From positions 1 through 53,722 of the forward strand of contig JAFXPY010000009.1 in assembly GCA_017527495.1 (NCBI GenBank): a stretch of 53,722 bases of DNA, in the 5' to 3' direction. Each line of letters starts with the position of its first letter. The stretch's first letter is position 1. The notes under the pieces were generated by a model, which made no database searches, had not been told where the DNA came from, and saw nothing but the letters and a program-made list of their open reading frames with translations. The DNA comes from Paludibacteraceae bacterium. GTDB taxonomy: Bacteria > Bacteroidota > Bacteroidia > Bacteroidales > Paludibacteraceae. Positions 29,401-34,874 of the stretch are shown piece after piece. A program made the position numbers and the translations under genes.

Positions 29401-30725
29401 TTAATTGTGTAGGTCTGACTTGCACCGCTTTGAGCAGTCATCTTTACCTTACCTGTTCCTGTCGGACTTGTTGGCTGAGTGATTTGAACGTCTTGTGATG
29501 ATTCTGCCTTATTCACAACAAGGACGGGAGTGGCTGTTGTTCCGTAGGGGAGTTCAACATCATAATCATAATTGTTGGCATTCCAGTTTGGAAGGTCATA
29601 TTCTGTTCCGTTGAGAGTGTATTTGATACTTTCCGGACGGAAATTGGTTGATTGTGTGGAAACAAAATAGATTTCGTATGTTGTTGATGATGACTTGTCT
29701 TCTGCCGTAACCGTAACGATGACCGGTTTGCCATTGTCAACACCTGCTCCATTGAGATTCAGCGTGTACTCACTGCTTTCGAGTTTTCTGCCGCTACGCA
29801 AAAACACAAAGTCTTCTGCCGCAGGCACATAACTCTTGTCAACATTCGCCTTGGTGTAGGATGTTGTCTTGGCATTAAACCCGCGCTCTTTGAGGTCGTT
29901 GATGCGAAGCTCGTCTATTGTTGAATTGTAAATCAGCTGAATGTCATCAACAGTAATGCTGTTGTCTTTATTTATACCTGTTGGTATGCGCTTGTTGGGG
30001 TAGGTTCCCGGAGAGAGGATGACATTGCATTTCTCTGGTTTCTTGTCCTGAACGAGGTATTTGATAGGTATTGAGATACGAGTCCAATCGGTATATTCTT
30101 TGGCTTCTTTGCGCCAGCCCTCTGCCACTTGAACAACAGAAACAGTGGTGTTACACTCGTTGGCATCGCTTTTGACAATATCTGACTCTTCATCATTGTG
30201 AGTTGTCTCTGTACATGCTCCACCTTTGCTTTTGTAGGATGTACCGGTTGAAGTTCCAATCCATGAATAGAACAAGATATTGTATTTCTCACTCATGTTC
30301 GGACCTGTACGCTTAATCCAACAAACCAATGAGTCGGGGCGATATGTAAAGGCTATACCGCCATCAGTACCGGCAGTTGAAGCGTTAAGGTTTGTTATAC
30401 CGGCAAAATAAATCCAAGGATTACCTAACGTGGCATAACCCGGAGATGTTTCATATATTCCGGCTGTACCAGCCTCGGTGTTTTGAACATATAAAGCCGA
30501 ACCAGAACGACCGCTCACCTGTTTCCCAACAGGGAATTTTAAGCCCACTTGTTCGATATTGGCAAAATGCCAATATTTGTTTTGTGTTACACCGCCAAAA
30601 TCACCACCACTCCAATCCTCAAAACCGGGGTCGGGAAGTTGTTGTGCTCTGACAGGTGAAATAGCCAATAGCAGAAGCAATAATATACCTGCTGCCTTGA
30701 ATAATTGTTTGTAAAAATGTGTCAT
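17490..30725 (-). CDS. Giant secreted protein with about 43 cadherin-like beta-sandwich repeats and two PCMD-like domains
   Basis: This is a predicted 4411-aa exported protein. The start is placed at MTHFYKQLFKAAGILLLLLL, a good signal peptide; an in-frame ATG at 30767 (MAKKENSEK) also lies after the promoter and would add 14 residues. Residues about 35-300 are a PCMD-like jelly-roll (PDPGFEDWSGG). By eye roughly 43 repeats of 75-100 aa follow, with the pattern NDATLSDLxxNGxxIxxF, Y-x-x-x-LP, then VTAEDGTTKKTYTIxF, as in the cadherin-like beta-sandwich family. A second PCMD-like domain (NMDFENWEGAQF) interrupts the array near the middle. The C-terminus (VQLCIYDINGRLLH to KVMHTR) resembles a divergent T9SS sorting domain. 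Expected to be a very long surface stalk or adhesin; ligand unknown. Confidence 0.85.
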   Translation of the reverse strand: MTHFYKQLFKAAGILLLLLLAISPVRAQQLPDPGFEDWSGGDFGGVTQNKYWHFANIEQVGLKFPVGKQVSGRSGSALYVQNTEAGTAGIYETSPGYATLGNPWIYFAGITNLNASTAGTDGGIAFTYRPDSLVCWIKRTGPNMSEKYNILFYSWIGTSTGTSYKSKGGACTETTHNDEESDIVKSDANECNTTVSVVQVAEGWRKEAKEYTDWTRISIPIKYLVQDKKPEKCNVILSPGTYPNKRIPTGINKDNSITVDDIQLIYNSTIDELRINDLKERGFNAKTTSYTKANVDKSYVPAAEDFVFLRSGRKLESSEYTLNLNGAGVDNGKPVIVTVTAEDKSSSTTYEIYFVSTQSTNFRPESIKYTLNGTEYDLPNWNANNYDYDVELPYGTTATPVLVVNKAESSQDVQITQPTSPTGTGKVKMTAQSGASQTYTINFSIAQLSDNTLQDILINGESLAGFSPTKNTYTVELPLGTTTAPTITWKSLYAAGAQTIKLTGNTLSGQSGQATITVSVPGNKITRTYTLNYVVRASSYAFLADIKVGGTTIPDFVSENRTYSYDLPMGTKTMPAITYTKGHAGQTVETDDSGIVNLSGDYKIKVTAEDGTTVVYYYITFTLLKSSNTNINSISVNGTPIAGFSNDKTEYDVEIDANRTEASVVTAEIGEDGQTINITKLNEPEGVVTVRVTAPDGKTRKTFTINVYQNKSSDNTLSDIKVNGTTIEGFSPDKTDYQYTYEGSKPTVTYTLNDATATATQTERSGSVIITVTAQNGDKKKYTIVLKEQVVEKSDYAYLEAIYINGVAVPDFVSTTLSYNFTLTPWAKPSPSAITYDAKDGVTVATPTVSWNNNTKIFKATLKVMAEDGVTKNTYTIIFVEGSSSDLSNDATLKTITINGAALSNFNANTTSYTYTLPAGTTQVPTLAATTNHSAAKAAVTQATSVSGKATIVVTAEDGTTKKTYTIQFQLEADNRSNDATLSDLTLDGNTIDNFKAATYEYSYTIPYGGAIPQVGAKTNHSAATVQITQAQNANGKAIVVVTAEDEKTRLTYTIQFSETTDPRSTDCSLKSLSIDLDGTLSPAFRPNITEYTYNMPTETTGIPVVSYELNSDKATATVTQPQATTDDAVIVVQAEHPDYSRTYTIHFALAKNNDATLSDLKVNGQTIDKFDPTVNNYRYTVEFGGEIPEVTYTLSDPLATAVITNATSLPGTTIIVVTAQDETQNTYQIRFAQGGDNRSTDATLSNISVDLAGQWNTTFNSARSNYIYLLEEGTTDIPQISAQTTDANASAVVTQATSTTGTARIVVTAQNPDYTKTYTVRFEIEKHSDVTLQDLQADGETVDGFNPQITSYIVEIPFGSTAVPAITATANDPNATVQIISATTVKGQTLVYVTDSNNKSNVYRISFAEADDTRDKTTTLAGINIDGEALLEFEPTQHYYTIELPNNASVVPVVTADKAHETQTIAIVNQSTKLPTKAIITVTAENGNKGQYVVNFSLAKSQLAQLNMIYLDGVELEGFVPSTFNYNHDLGSSQQPVITVSKQHSGQIVEITSPQHQDKTSITVISEDRTQTSTYTISYSGGNIGTDNQPLLTSLQVDEQVITLVPDQFQYIVSLPSKIGSWNGIINYTTNEATKEGGVELQYTSFVQNGECLIILTGQDGQKTTYKLIVTPEYSHDATLENIYFDGSVFAGFDANTTNYDLTDMEMPEVTYSARTGEKQTIIYSEQTASKVVLEVVAEDGITTNQYTFNFKPAAIGLGTDAGIMAIQILDQVINVDEPLDYAVLNGEGNHFEVTLPAGLDTIPDVVVELSDKSSRYFVNKDLYNKQTEIQVFPQDASWYDTYVIDFTFSKSSNAQLKGLFYGSEEVDLSLGNTQTFNVCKTYPIVTFERGEAHQGVTILGNQTKQTIVSVRAQDGTINEYVLNFNLTRSNSTDLASITIGTQTIVPDADVIPFVINPGEELPAVSCVKGEEAQRVLITNNGRNGVIITVVAADGETWKNYTIEYQFKKNDVASLKDLLVFNGSDFESIFASGKTDYDYELSGTAKQVPTVLPIPTDSNALVKVEYGLIGQATNITITSEDGKQTESFTINFSKAKSNNATLANVMIEGDGVAFSYDPNEATYHNIEVPTSMTSRPAITWEKSEAEQSIEFVDASISEESKIIVTAPDGKTKKTYSFTFKPTTSGSIENILKNIAVNEVKAIKGADDYTWSVDLPYGTTDFDITYSQSYPSQSVIVSNMGANNVSKLLVLSNIEGVENVTYNLKINVSNVPFASAKALYAIEDGNRVPLADFDPLKYDYIYVNNSEDQPEFDFDIDDENPDLLVGDPVQNVKTWSITIKDTRLNEENTYRIHTYYKYDDDKLNMDFENWEGAQFNSAQKPTGWYCPADAIEKWPIVAATYHSGEEVSQAPEAKNGSQAVQLKTVYSIPNACSMPGIMSLTSQSYEMGTYWLFTYGSSYSSFSAPVQYRNTPDEVSLWYKEISHNRVPGWSFYLRQISESKQNIVIDDVTRGKFISEWTEYRKGINTPNDFIPSLLDIKIAASDTTPHTMEVGTEGASSKNRYTSTMYVDDMHFYYNPSISNAVVVNGIVTPITDSEIKISIDNAHLTTAPRISFVNAQPYYQHDIIWDDDTYTTGKVISHAENYSTTQEYTLKVTYARPISSQLKDILVDGKSVGTSNLISVPTAYGTTALPQIEVIADNSKQHIEITYSHNSSLAGAEKMQNNIVTIQVWIDEIEYAAKPTSPNATYTLSFVETQSTNNTLAAIYANGTLIEDPFDASKTSFSTNCEYAEAFPTITYDKQSDGQQVTVKIDSLNDLAQKITLVVLPEDKSAAKKTYTINQTKNKPTTTGAFESVTVNNKEMTPLSADMTYAATKLLNTYFVRQFSTDTVVQTSSKDYIDFVSKGTTDQSHYRVTFTMIDNPDDATLAHLQAESTELLDGINTDFNTTSDQLYAEQNMEGQVITPSYSDGKFSIAVEAISKANQTYTISVAAEPSSVALLESLTAEGYTITPAFDPSIETYTLKANSPWKMPSLNPRRISGKTIGAQPSIEANPQGEVGGMAIEYSDNIIDIFVYAQTCDDRESCAEQKTYTLTLEKAEQTPSIDGVTVFGVPVAGFRSDKYNYAPIKVPDYGNVDEDLYIDPVVGVISNTSAEQQVSIVTPSYPDDGDIEITVTLGDKSILYNIPFEYTASVISHNANLADLYINGLRVTELQPNTPINAQAEANGAIEIYPAKAEVAQTVEVTRTETDATITVTAQDGTTTQQYLLNIIKNSGSSPRTDILIYLNGEHKNIPQNGTVNYTVEDNAVVEWLVSVAGQQVVMEEETTEDGKTVTLKVTAPNGTDNSTYTLNISYNSSQIITDLQTIRINGLEFDQTENLLPYAVTPKKFVPNVLEYRVDLPRESLDTLPSIEAVKAANNQEIKWDTLFMWDSTTDTVAIISITAVAPNAEQKTYRLNIMRPVNYDATPADILIDNLPMSQFTGGQVVYDSLTTRYTITLAESQTYIPAVSALLKTGQDTLPATLSSDQTINPFTYTTELHVVAQAGNQKTYWVTLQVPQDDDATLSDLQINGRTIQTQTDIFTSSADFDPATTYYNVTWPANTNTSVAPVVTCTPSSDKAYTIIEQSQGFKDMAKVTVVPAFGKPTVYEIHFTLIEEIVIDECLDEVLDIRVGDNLWSELDSVSAPFNPAVFNYTAYLPKETPASVDVAAVVDEENGCLIAEASSEGNDWTLEVSGIVLDQNDEPMEVKHMTYTVHLEWLKSDVSTLAEMYLDDRDFGVTDSVHFYDTLPVGTRQFPDTTTIGYTLSDDESSTAKWWVEIVDNYNANYELHVHAENGDSTVYYIDFIVEKSDTNTLEMIYFDGITLDEYEPAQGEYFDSTVTMYSIILPRETETMPEITYDVASEYAEVEITDNTVNLEGEYIIEVTAENGYSRRYVITIIIERDNTAFLDDLQVSATISGETTSATIAPLFDKNQNEYVAYLPYGVTDISQVSVDAIINAGNYATAQVVKGQTLADQTTIIVTSEDKSTTNTYYVTFVVEKSTVAYPEMIYIEGVAMDRKTIFIDLDRIFYADTAFTPTHHEYFITLPLGETELPEVTAKLGDAQQTITIKNVDSIMAVEVTVTAGNTEYVETYILYFEIIKSGVNTLDDLKIDGKTVDGFRSDSTYYTVSFPAGTDLDNTLSADQITWVLTDTNSTAALTQQDSATWRVTVTAENGDKNTYLINIIILLSDNAYLDSLIVNGVMINDFNPYTLDYEYFLYKEQTTFELTAVAQDDSATVTIDMHDVGDYSYIHVQAEDGSVRTYTVLFTVLDYDRAANAESSEVCFRHIEGNIYRATSMKKNVQLCIYDINGRLLHFRSISAMDNANEDVCETEDGLEIELDPDVPYIYTFMNNTKRLIRRGKVMHTR

Positions 30726-30784
30726 ATTTTTTATGTTTATTTTTTCTGAATTTTCCTTTTTTGCCATAGTTAGCAAAAACATTG

Positions 30785-30815
30785 CAAAATTACAAATAAT
30801 CAAATTATTAATCAA
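30785..30815 (-). promoter_or_regulatory. Bacteroidota-type promoter of the giant gene
   Basis: On the minus strand, TTG (30813-30815), 20 bp, then TAATTTTG (30785-30792). Transcription should begin near 30778, excluding the two most upstream in-frame ATGs. Confidence 0.7.
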
Positions 30816-31044
30816 TACTATTGCTTACGAAAAAGTAGTCTTTTTTTAAGATTTATTCAAAAACAATATCATAAATGGCGCTAATTTTTAACTGATTTTT
30901 TATTTGCTGCTGAATTTTAGGTATTTTTTTCTGAAAGCTATTTTTATTTTGCTTTTAATCTTTATTTTCGCTTTCATCGTTGTATGTGTTTTCTAAAAAA
31001 ACATATCATTTCGCTTTCCTCGAAAAATTATTCGCTTCAATTTG
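30816..31044. other. AT-rich divergent intergenic DNA
   Basis: No gene is seen. It separates the giant gene from the HMA gene. Two degraded copies of the TTCGCTTYAATTCGTTGTAT word found in the 51-kb repeats are recognisable at about 30967-31000 and 31030-31060. Confidence 0.5.
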
Positions 31045-31075
31045 TTGTATTTTTTTGAAATAAGTGTTAATTTTG
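31045..31075 (+). promoter_or_regulatory. Bacteroidota-type promoter of the HMA-domain gene
   Basis: TTG (31045-31047), 20 bp, TAATTTTG (31068-31075), about 25 bp before ATG 31101. Confidence 0.7.
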
Positions 31076-31100
31076 CAGTGCTTAAAATTTCAGATTTATT

Positions 31101-31391
31101 ATGAAGCGTTTATTATTTCTTTCTTTATTCGGATTATTAGCGTTTTTCGTTGAGGCAGCACCTAAGCACCAGCGTGACACGGTGGTGTATGAAGTGGAGA
31201 TACATTGTCAGGGTTGTGTAGATAAGATTCAGAAAAACATAGCCTTTGAAAAAGGGTTGAAAGACATGAAGATAGACAAAGACAAGCAGACTGTATGGCT
31301 TGTTTTTGACCCTACCAAGACAACCGATGAAAAGCTGCGAGAGGCTTTTGCCAAGATAGGCAAACCGGTAAAGAGAGTAGTGAAAAAATAA
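31101..31391 (+). CDS. Exported heavy-metal-associated (HMA) domain protein
   Basis: This 96-aa protein starts with a signal peptide (MKRLLFLSLFGLLAFFVEA) followed by one HMA ferredoxin-like domain (about residues 27-92). The metal-binding pair is C-x-x-C in EIHCQGCVDKIQ, the usual soft-metal (copper) site. Because it is exported, it should act in the periplasm as a metal carrier or scavenger rather than as a cytosolic chaperone. It is a single gene with its own promoter, and no copper ATPase lies nearby. It converges on the M6 protease gene with a 41-bp gap. Confidence 0.85.
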   Translation: MKRLLFLSLFGLLAFFVEAAPKHQRDTVVYEVEIHCQGCVDKIQKNIAFEKGLKDMKIDKDKQTVWLVFDPTKTTDEKLREAFAKIGKPVKRVVKK

Positions 31392-31432
31392 GTCTTTTCG
31401 ACATTATTAGCAAGAAAGATATCGTCAAGATA

Positions 31433-33097
31433 TCAGTTGCAGATTTTGTAAGATTTTTTGTTGAGCAGGACAAAATATATTCCCCTGCTGAGAGGTATAT
31501 TGCGGTTGTTGCCGCAATATATTTTTTGTCCTAATGTATTGAAAATGTGTATAGGCTCAGACAATTCTGCAATGACATGCAGACAGCTGTTTTCAAGTAT
31601 AAATAGTTCATTTTTAGCAACTTGTTCAATTTCGTCCTTTTTGTTGAAGGTTATTTCTGTTGTGTCGCCGCCGGTCATGAATTGAAATGAGATGATGTCG
31701 TTTTCTTCTTGAATGTTCAAGAGCGGATAGCGGTAGTTGGGTATATATTGTGTTTTTCCGGCCGGAAAGAGGTCGGTGATAGTATCTAAATTATAGTCGT
31801 CGTTAGGGGCAGCCTTAATCAGTTCGATACGCAAGTTATTTGCTTCATTATTAACTATGTTACCCGCCCAATAATCTTCGTCAAATTGTACTTTTGTTAT
31901 CATCAGTCCGTGTCCTGGCAAGTAGGTATCCCAGCCGGTTTGTTGGCGGTTTTCTATAAGATAGAAAGTGGCGGGGTTAGGGCTTATCCCTACCAGATTA
32001 GAATTTCCTGTTTCGGTAATCATTCCGCAGGCGTTGCTGCTTTGTATTTCTCTGATGTAGTGATTTGCAGGTTGATTGAGCAGTTTTGGCCGTGTCCAGC
32101 CGAGGAAGAAGCGTTCGTAGGCGGAGTAGGCAGGTGGTGTACGACCATTGTTGTTGTATGGTCCGTAGTCCATGATGTCCCATGCTCCTTGTGTCTTGAT
32201 TTCCTGATTGTTGGTGGCATAGAGGTCTGGTAGCCCGAGCACGTGGCTGAATTCATGGCAGAAAGTGCCAATCCCGGCTCGTTCGGCACCTTGATTGTCT
32301 CTTAGCTCGGAGGTACAGGCATAGCGACCAAGCAGTTTGTTGTCGATAGTAACATATAGTCCGGCGTCTTGCATATTCCAAGAATGAGGCCAAATAGTTG
32401 TTGTGCTTGCGCCTTCGGCTTCATTATGACCGGCATAGACGAGGAATACAAAATCCACAGAACCATCGTTGTCGCAGTCGTATTGTGAGAAATCGATGTT
32501 ATACAATTCTTTGGCTTTAAGGCATGCGTCTCGGATGGCGTATTGCGGTCTGAGGTCGTTGTCGGCACGGTTGTTGGCACCATAGTATTCCATGTCGTAA
32601 GGTAGGTCGATAGGTCCTACGATGTCGAATTGTGGAACATAAGCTCCCATTGATTGGTCGGTGAAGTATTGACGAGCCGAACCGGTAGCACCATTGTAGG
32701 TATAGTTGTCGCCGTTGTACATATCGAAGAGTGTCTCGGCATTGTTTTCCGGTTGGAATGATTGGTCGGTGAAGTTGGCGAGTATGATTAGTCCGCGTTG
32801 AGCAAAGTTAAGGTTGAGAGTTTGTGGTTTGTTGTGGTGTGGATGTTTTCGTTTAGCCCAAATCCGTTGTAGAGAGTCTATGTCGGTAGGTGCAACGCAA
32901 TATGTGCCTTCAGTATTTTGAATGATGTGTTGTCCTTGCTCATTAGTGAGATAATGGAACGATTCGTCGCCGTGGTTGTAGAGCGTTATTTTTGTTCCGT
33001 CGGGTTGTTTGGCGATGAATGCTCCTTTTCGTGCCGGTACGGCAAAGGAGGTCAGAGCGAGCAAAAGACAGACGATAAGCGAATATATGCGTTGCAT
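31433..33097 (-). CDS. Secreted M6-family metalloprotease with T9SS sorting domain
   Basis: This 554-aa protein starts at MQRIYSLIVCLLLALTSFAV, a signal peptide; the frame opens 8 codons further upstream but that start has no support. After a propeptide-like region, the catalytic domain has GTFCHEFSHVLGLPDLY, the HExxHxxGxxD zinc motif (His-281, Glu-282, His-285), as in the M6/immune inhibitor A family. The last 60 residues (IHIFNTLGQKIYCGN to KSYKICN) are a T9SS type A sorting domain. It probably degrades extracellular protein. DNA encoding this C-terminus forms a long imperfect hairpin (31467-31532). The terminator of the upstream operon lies only 20 bp before the start, so the promoter position is unclear. 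Confidence 0.9.
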   Translation of the reverse strand: MQRIYSLIVCLLLALTSFAVPARKGAFIAKQPDGTKITLYNHGDESFHYLTNEQGQHIIQNTEGTYCVAPTDIDSLQRIWAKRKHPHHNKPQTLNLNFAQRGLIILANFTDQSFQPENNAETLFDMYNGDNYTYNGATGSARQYFTDQSMGAYVPQFDIVGPIDLPYDMEYYGANNRADNDLRPQYAIRDACLKAKELYNIDFSQYDCDNDGSVDFVFLVYAGHNEAEGASTTTIWPHSWNMQDAGLYVTIDNKLLGRYACTSELRDNQGAERAGIGTFCHEFSHVLGLPDLYATNNQEIKTQGAWDIMDYGPYNNNGRTPPAYSAYERFFLGWTRPKLLNQPANHYIREIQSSNACGMITETGNSNLVGISPNPATFYLIENRQQTGWDTYLPGHGLMITKVQFDEDYWAGNIVNNEANNLRIELIKAAPNDDYNLDTITDLFPAGKTQYIPNYRYPLLNIQEENDIISFQFMTGGDTTEITFNKKDEIEQVAKNELFILENSCLHVIAELSEPIHIFNTLGQKIYCGNNRNIPLSRGIYFVLLNKKSYKICN

Positions 33098-33116
33098 AGT
33101 AGAATAAAAAAAGAAA

Positions 33117-33153
33117 CACAAGGATGTCTCGACAAGAAGGAGACATCCTTGTG
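33117..33153 (-). terminator. Strong terminator of the RND operon
   Basis: A perfect 14-bp stem CACAAGGATGTCTC / GAGACATCCTTGTG with a 9-nt loop, followed on the minus strand by TTTCTTTTTTT. It lies 14 bp beyond the stop of the last operon gene. Confidence 0.93.
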
Positions 33154-33166
33154 TCGTTAGGATTAA

Positions 33167-34390
33167 TTATTTTTTCATGCCTTTGCGTGGCATCAATTTA
33201 GCATTTTTCAGTGGGTCAACACCTACGTGAATGTGCTTTGGATCAATAAGTTTGTATTGTTGTGCTTTACGAGGAGCTTCTGCCAATGCCTCAAAATCAT
33301 GATTTTTATAGTTGGCTTGCGTAATGGATAGTTGAAGTGGCTCATTGAATTTGAAATTTGTGAGGTTGCCATATTCGTCAGTAGCCCATTCACCACTAAC
33401 GCCGAATCGTGCGCGATTATCAAAATTGAACCAATCTAAAGTTAGGTCGTAAGCAAAGAATTTACCCAAACTTGGGTCTGTCTCATCTATGTAAAGATTG
33501 TCGAAACGACCTGATGTAAGGATTGCCCGATAGGGATAGTAGAAACCATCGTAGTATTCAAGCATAATTGCGCCTGTTACAGACGCATCGTAAGCGGCGC
33601 GAGCGTTTACTGCTGCAAGTGAATCATAATTTTCATCTGTAGCGAACCATACCTTATTGCAATAATCTACTGCTACTTGAGCATAATCGTCAGCAATCTT
33701 TCCTTCAACAACACTACCATGATATATTGGATATTCAGGAGCGATAGTAAAGCCGTTATAAGCTCCGATATAGTAATCTTTGTATTGACCTTCAGTAATA
33801 ACGTATGCACGAACAGTACAATGAATGATCAAGCCATTGCCTACTAAACCTGTTTCTTTGGTATAATTAATGCTATCATCCCATATACATAGTTCTATTT
33901 GTTTTATTACACAATTGAATGAGTCACCACTTGTTGTATAAACTAGAACTGTATCTAATCCTTCTGCTATTGGTTGGGCTTGTCCAAAGAGTCCCCAATT
34001 ATGTGGTACAAAATTATTTACATACGCCATTGGGTCTGTGACATTAACATAGCATGAATCAACCAAGCCATTTGCTTCGGCTATGATATAAGCTTCGCCC
34101 GCTGCAACAGCAGTAACAAGTCCGGCTTCAACAGTGGCTACTTCACTGTTTGTTGAGCGCCATGTAACATTTCTTCCATTCTGGTCTTCAAGTATTTCTT
34201 CGTCTCCTACATTTAAGTATAATTCATGTTTGTTGAGAAAGATAGGTATTTCCGGCATTCTAATAAAGAATGTTATGCTGTCAACCACCATTTCTGTGCT
34301 GGTTCCGTTGTGCCAGAGAACAATATAATTTTCAGCATTGATAGTAAGTACTGAAAACAAAACCGTTAGTGTAAAAAATATTTTTTTCAT
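33167..34390 (-). CDS. Exported protein with Big_2 (Ig-like) domain
   Basis: This 407-aa protein has a signal peptide (MKKIFFTLTVLFSVLTINA). The short motif NYIVLWHNGTSTEMVVDSIT next to it resembles the N-terminal motif of many secreted Bacteroidales proteins. A bacterial Ig-like Big_2 domain follows (about residues 55-117, VTWRSTNSEVATVEAGLVTA), then about 290 residues I do not recognise, with a basic tail ending PRKGMKK. No T9SS sorting domain is evident. It is the last gene of the efflux operon, 6 bp after the preceding gene and just before the terminator. Function unknown; its presence in an efflux operon is unusual. Confidence 0.75.
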   Translation of the reverse strand: MKKIFFTLTVLFSVLTINAENYIVLWHNGTSTEMVVDSITFFIRMPEIPIFLNKHELYLNVGDEEILEDQNGRNVTWRSTNSEVATVEAGLVTAVAAGEAYIIAEANGLVDSCYVNVTDPMAYVNNFVPHNWGLFGQAQPIAEGLDTVLVYTTSGDSFNCVIKQIELCIWDDSINYTKETGLVGNGLIIHCTVRAYVITEGQYKDYYIGAYNGFTIAPEYPIYHGSVVEGKIADDYAQVAVDYCNKVWFATDENYDSLAAVNARAAYDASVTGAIMLEYYDGFYYPYRAILTSGRFDNLYIDETDPSLGKFFAYDLTLDWFNFDNRARFGVSGEWATDEYGNLTNFKFNEPLQLSITQANYKNHDFEALAEAPRKAQQYKLIDPKHIHVGVDPLKNAKLMPRKGMKK

Positions 34391-34396
34391 AATGTT

Positions 34397-34867
34397 TTAG
34401 TCTTTAATAAATTTAACTGATTGATTGTTGATTTGTAAGATATACATTCCGTTCTGCAGTTCGCCGACTTTAATTGTCGTTGTCTTTCCACTGCCTACGG
34501 CTTGTTTGATGAGTTTGCCGTTGACGTCGTAGATTCTTGCTTGTGTGCCGTCAGAAAGATTGTCAATGCAAATAGCATCATGTGTAGGGTTGGGGTAGAT
34601 GCTGATTGTAAGTTGTTGCTCTAATTGCAGTGCGTCGTTGATGCCTGTTACACCAAACTCTACGCGTTGCAATTCTTCTAAGTTGAATGACTGACTTGTG
34701 CCGTCAGGACCTATAACTTGCATTACTCCCTGTTGAGTGAAATCAAGTCGTTGGACTGAGGCGTCTGAAAAATCAGTTACTGCTCCGTCGTACTTTACCA
34801 GTCTGATGTCTGCAAATGCAGAACAAACTGTTAGAGTGCAGATTGCAATAAAGATTAATTTTCTCAT
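34397..34867 (-). CDS. Small T9SS sorting-domain protein
   Basis: This 156-aa protein has a signal peptide (MRKLIFIAICTLTVCSAFA). A short N-terminal motif (IRLVKYDGAVTDFSDASVQR) is similar in kind to the start of the downstream gene's product. The C-terminal half is a type A T9SS sorting domain (LTISIYPNPTHDAICIDNLS to QSVKFIKD). Little else remains, so it is essentially a sorting domain with about 70 residues of cargo. It lies 7 bp after the TolC-like gene. It could be exported to the surface alongside the efflux machinery; the role is unknown. Confidence 0.8.
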   Translation of the reverse strand: MRKLIFIAICTLTVCSAFADIRLVKYDGAVTDFSDASVQRLDFTQQGVMQVIGPDGTSQSFNLEELQRVEFGVTGINDALQLEQQLTISIYPNPTHDAICIDNLSDGTQARIYDVNGKLIKQAVGSGKTTTIKVGELQNGMYILQINNQSVKFIKD

Positions 34868-34874
34868 ACCTTTT

